Shown here one piece after another: positions 6,276-9,070 of a DNA stretch of 9,070 nucleotides. Below the pieces are notes generated by a model. That model made no database searches. It had not been told where the DNA came from and saw nothing but the letters and a program-made list of their open reading frames with translations. Made by a program: the position numbers and the translations under genes. The stretch comes from Chlorobiota bacterium (GTDB lineage: Bacteria; Bacteroidota; Bacteroidia; Flavobacteriales; Flavobacteriaceae), in the NCBI GenBank assembly GCA_013153655.1, contig JAADEB010000062.1, positions 1 to 9,070 of the forward strand, read 5' to 3'. The number at the start of each line of letters is the position of its first letter. Position 1 is the stretch's first letter.

Positions 6276-9005
6276 ATGAAAGACACAAAACGCGTATATG
6301 TTTTCAACAGCAAGCGGGTGGACGGTGATGCCACTTTGCGTAACTTATTGGGAGGCAAAGGCGCCAACCTGGCCGAAATGCGCCGCATCGGGGTGCCCGT
6401 GCCGCCCGGATTTACCATTACCACGGACGTAAGTACGGAATACGAAAAATTGGGACGTGACAAAATTATAGAACTCTTGCGCCCCGAAGTGGAAGAAGCC
6501 ATTCGAATGATCGAAGAGGATATGGACGCCAAATTCGGCGATCCCGACAATCCGTTATTGCTTTCCGTCCGCTCCGGTGCACGCGTTTCCATGCCCGGAA
6601 TGATGGATACGGTGTTGAACCTGGGATTGAACGACGAAACCGTGGAAGGACTGGCCCGCAAAACCGGCAACGAACGTTTTGCCTGGGACAGCTACCGCCG
6701 CTTCGTACAAATGTTCGGCGACGTGGTGCTGGGTATGAAACCCGAATCCAAGGAAGATATCGATCCCTTTGAGGCCATTATGGACAAACTCAAAGAAGAA
6801 AAAGGCTATAAATCCGATACCGACATGACCACCGAAGACCTGAAATACCTGGTATCGGAATTCAAGAAAGCCATCAAGCAACAAACCGGCAAGGATTTTC
6901 CCACCGACCCTTGGGAACAACTTTGGGAAGCCATTCTGGCCGTGTTCCGCAGTTGGAATAACGACCGCGCCATTACCTATCGCGAGCTCAACGGCATTCC
7001 TCACGACTGGGGTACGGCCGTAAACGTCCAAGCCATGGTGTTCGGCAACATGGGCGACAATTCCGCCACCGGCGTGGCCTTTACGCGTGATGCGGCCACG
7101 GGCGAGAACGTGTTCAACGGCGAATACCTGATCAATGCCCAAGGCGAAGACGTGGTGGCCGGCGTGCGTACGCCCCAACAAATCACCCTGGAAGGTTCGC
7201 GCCGCTGGGCCAAACTCCAAGGCATCAGCGAAGAAGAACGCAAAGCCAAATATCCTTCGCTGGAAGAAACCATGCCGGAAATCTATAAGCAACTCTATGC
7301 CATCCAGGATAAATTGGAAAAACATTACCGAGATATGCAGGACCTGGAATTTACTATCCAGGAAGGCAACCTGTGGCTCCTCCAAACGCGTAACGGCAAG
7401 CGTACCGGTATGGCCATGGTCAAAATTGCCATGGATATGCTGGACGAAGGCCTGATTAACGAAGAAGAAGCCCTGATGCGCGTGGATCCGGAAAAATTGA
7501 ACGAACTTTTGCATCCGGTTTTCAGTAAGGAAAAAATGCAATCGGCCAAGGTTATCACGAAGGGACTGCCCGCTTCGCCGGGTGCGGCAACGGGTAAAAT
7601 CGTTTTCTTTGCCGACGAAGCCGAAAAACTGGCCGCCCAAGGCGAAGATGTTATTTTGGTGCGTATCGAAACCTCGCCCGAAGACCTGGCCGGGATGCAT
7701 GCCGCCAACGGTATCCTCACCGCCCGCGGCGGAATGACGTCCCACGCCGCCGTAGTGGCCCGTGGAATGGGTAAAACCTGTGTGGCAGGTGCCGGCGAAT
7801 TGGATATCGATTATAAAAACCGCACCATCAAGGTAGGTAACTTGGAATTGAAAGAAGGCGATTGGATTTCGCTGGACGGTTCCACCGGCGAAGTGTTTGC
7901 CGGAAAAATCGACACCGTGGATCCCGAACTCGGCGATGCTTTCGGACGCCTCATGGAATTGGCCGACCGCTATGCGCGCATGTATGTACGCACCAATGCC
8001 GACACGCCGCATGATGCTTCCGTGGCCCGTAAATTCGGCGCCAAAGGTATCGGCCTGTGCCGTACGGAACATATGTTTTTCGAAGGCGACAAAATCATTG
8101 CCATGCGTGAAATGATTCTGGCCGAAGACGAAGAAGGCCGCCGCAAAGCATTGGACAAACTCCTGCCCATGCAACGCGCCGATTTCGAAGGCATCTTCGA
8201 AGCCATGCAGGGTTATCCCGTAACGGTACGCCTGCTGGATCCGCCTTTGCACGAATTTGTTCCCCATGACTTGGAAGGCCAAAAAGAAATGGCCGAAGTA
8301 ATGGGCGTAAGCCTGGAAGACATCCAACGCAAAGTGGAAGAGCTTTCCGAGTTCAACCCCATGCTCGGACATCGTGGCTGCCGTTTGGGCAATACCTACC
8401 CCGAAATCACCGAAATGCAAACGCGCGCCATCCTGGAAGCCGCCCTTAACCTGAAAAAACGCGGCATCGATGCGCGTCCCGAAATTATGGTGCCGCTGGT
8501 AAGCATGAAGGGTGAAATGGAAATGCAACGCGAAATTATCGAAAAAACCGCCGAAAAAGTATTCAACGAATACGGTACCCGCATTGATTACAAAATCGGT
8601 ACCATGATCGAAATTCCGCGTGCCGCCGTTACGGCCGACCAAATCGCCGAGCCGGCCGAATTCTTCTCCTTCGGCACCAATGACCTGACGCAAATGACCT
8701 TCGGTTTTTCGCGTGACGATGCCGGAAAATTCTTGAAAATCTACAAGGAAAAAGGCTTGTTGAAAAACGATCCTTTTGAAAAACTGGACCAAGAAGGCGT
8801 AGGTCAGTTGGTGGAAATCGCCGTACGGAAAGGCCGCCAAGCGCGCCCCGACATTTCGCTGGGTATATGCGGTGAACACGGCGGTGAGCCCACCTCCATC
8901 GATTTCTTCGATCGTGTGGGATTGCATTACGTAAGTTGCTCGCCTTTCCGTGTGCCCATTGCACGCCTGGCGGCGGCACAAGCGGCCATCAGACACCGAC
9001 AATAA
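6276..9005 (+). CDS. ppdK: Pyruvate, phosphate dikinase
   Basis: A 909-residue cytosolic enzyme interconverting pyruvate + ATP + Pi and PEP + AMP + PPi, linking glycolysis and gluconeogenesis. All three domains are complete. The ATP-grasp nucleotide-binding part (about 1-375) has GGKGANLAEM (26-35), SVRSGARVSMPGMMDTVLN (97-115) and LLQTRNGKR (368-376). The swivelling phosphohistidine domain (about 425-545) has GLPASPGAATG (430-440) and GGMTSHAAVVARGMGKTCV (485-503), with catalytic His490 and Thr488 at the position regulated in plant enzymes. The C-terminal PEP/pyruvate barrel has GLCRTEHMFF (593-602), FGTNDLTQMTFGFSRDD (799-815) and ICGEHGG (864-870) with the acid/base Cys865. The length is normal for the bacterial enzyme, and TSHAAVVARGMGK and TNDLTQ distinguish it from PEP synthase. 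Its third codon positions are rich in C/G, as expected for a well-expressed core gene. Its TAA overlaps the ATG of the next gene by one base (TAATG). Confidence 0.98.
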   Translation: MKDTKRVYVFNSKRVDGDATLRNLLGGKGANLAEMRRIGVPVPPGFTITTDVSTEYEKLGRDKIIELLRPEVEEAIRMIEEDMDAKFGDPDNPLLLSVRSGARVSMPGMMDTVLNLGLNDETVEGLARKTGNERFAWDSYRRFVQMFGDVVLGMKPESKEDIDPFEAIMDKLKEEKGYKSDTDMTTEDLKYLVSEFKKAIKQQTGKDFPTDPWEQLWEAILAVFRSWNNDRAITYRELNGIPHDWGTAVNVQAMVFGNMGDNSATGVAFTRDAATGENVFNGEYLINAQGEDVVAGVRTPQQITLEGSRRWAKLQGISEEERKAKYPSLEETMPEIYKQLYAIQDKLEKHYRDMQDLEFTIQEGNLWLLQTRNGKRTGMAMVKIAMDMLDEGLINEEEALMRVDPEKLNELLHPVFSKEKMQSAKVITKGLPASPGAATGKIVFFADEAEKLAAQGEDVILVRIETSPEDLAGMHAANGILTARGGMTSHAAVVARGMGKTCVAGAGELDIDYKNRTIKVGNLELKEGDWISLDGSTGEVFAGKIDTVDPELGDAFGRLMELADRYARMYVRTNADTPHDASVARKFGAKGIGLCRTEHMFFEGDKIIAMREMILAEDEEGRRKALDKLLPMQRADFEGIFEAMQGYPVTVRLLDPPLHEFVPHDLEGQKEMAEVMGVSLEDIQRKVEELSEFNPMLGHRGCRLGNTYPEITEMQTRAILEAALNLKKRGIDARPEIMVPLVSMKGEMEMQREIIEKTAEKVFNEYGTRIDYKIGTMIEIPRAAVTADQIAEPAEFFSFGTNDLTQMTFGFSRDDAGKFLKIYKEKGLLKNDPFEKLDQEGVGQLVEIAVRKGRQARPDISLGICGEHGGEPTSIDFFDRVGLHYVSCSPFRVPIARLAAAQAAIRHRQ

Positions 9006-9070
9006 TGAAGAGGAAATATGTTTCGCCCGCACCGTTGCGCCGGGGCGACAAGGCATGCCTTGTCGCCCCG
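9005..9070 (+). CDS. LD-carboxypeptidase-like protein, N terminus only (peptidase S66), cut by window end
   Basis: An ATG at 9005 shares one base with the ppdK stop (TAATG) and opens a frame that stays open for 22 codons to the last base of the window. The peptide contains PLRRGDKACLVAP, which resembles the N-terminal signature of S66 LD-carboxypeptidases (consensus roughly L-x-P-G-D-x-I-A-I-V-A-P). These are cytosolic serine peptidases that release the terminal D-Ala from murein tetrapeptides during peptidoglycan recycling. The one-base overlap suggests translational coupling to ppdK. Only 22 residues are visible, the catalytic Ser-Glu-His residues are outside the window, and the call rests on this single motif. 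A perfect palindrome occupies codons 13-22. Confidence 0.55.
   Translation, partial: MKRKYVSPAPLRRGDKACLVAP
9041..9070. repeat. Perfect 30-base palindrome inside the start of the S66-like gene
   Basis: The left arm cggggcgacaagg (9041-9053), the loop catg (9054-9057) and the right arm ccttgtcgccccg (9058-9070) form a 13-bp, GC-rich stem; including the loop, all 30 bases are self-complementary. It starts 35 bases after the ppdK stop and fills the last 30 bases of the window, so it may extend further. In RNA it would be a very stable hairpin near the 5' end of the coupled gene. Confidence 0.9.

Noticed and set aside
6555..9056. A very long open frame (833 codons) on the minus strand opposite ppdK
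   Set aside because: It is antisense to a complete, motif-perfect ppdK. The predicted protein is rich in F, H and G with no recognisable domain. It stays open because ppdK rarely uses TTA, CTA or TCA codons in the matching register.
1..9070. A search by eye for CRISPR repeats, tRNA or rRNA genes, transposases, toxin-antitoxin pairs or a novel defence cassette
   Set aside because: None was seen. The complete coding genes all fall into well-known envelope or central-metabolism families, and the gaps hold only the signals listed.

Overview
The window looks like chromosomal DNA from a member of the Bacteroidota. Three things point that way. The PLP enzyme at 4888-6132 closely resembles the serine palmitoyltransferase-type enzyme of that phylum. 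A perfect Bacteroidota-type -7 promoter element (TAnnTTTG) lies upstream of it. Start codons mostly lack a Shine-Dalgarno sequence and follow A/T-rich leaders. Base composition is moderate, with one clearly AT-rich patch near 2690-3260. All protein genes read on the + strand.

Layout. Positions 1-485 contain no convincing gene. They hold three short hairpins, a possible weak promoter and a degenerate dispersed repeat of the 'ATTGCG...GAAGCAATCTC' type. Positions 486-4751 are a tight three-gene surface-polysaccharide run: a Wzy/WaaL-type polymerase or ligase, a WecA/WbpL-type glycosyl-1-phosphate transferase, and a full-length membrane CapD/WbpM-type nucleotide-sugar 4,6-dehydratase. Their ends overlap by 4 and 17 bases, so they are probably one transcript and translationally coupled. 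After a 136-base AT-rich gap with a promoter element comes an alpha-oxoamine synthase (4888-6132), probably serine palmitoyltransferase, closed by a strong intrinsic terminator (6155-6182). Next is a complete pyruvate, phosphate dikinase (6276-9005). Its stop codon overlaps the ATG of a gene cut by the window end, whose first 22 residues look like an LD-carboxypeptidase (peptidase family S66).

How they fit together. The dehydratase makes a 4-keto-6-deoxy UDP-HexNAc precursor. The phosphotransferase loads a HexNAc-1-P on undecaprenyl phosphate to start a repeat unit. The Wzy-like protein polymerises the glycan or transfers it to an acceptor. The lipid enzyme makes the long-chain base of sphingolipids (or sulfonolipids), and the partial S66 gene would recycle peptidoglycan. 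So most of the window concerns the cell envelope, with ppdK as a central-metabolism gene between.

I found no CRISPR array, tRNA, rRNA, transposase, or evident new defence or mobile system. The most unusual structural signal is a perfect 30-base palindrome occupying the last 30 bases, inside the partial gene just after ppdK. All assignments come from reading motifs by eye, with no database search.
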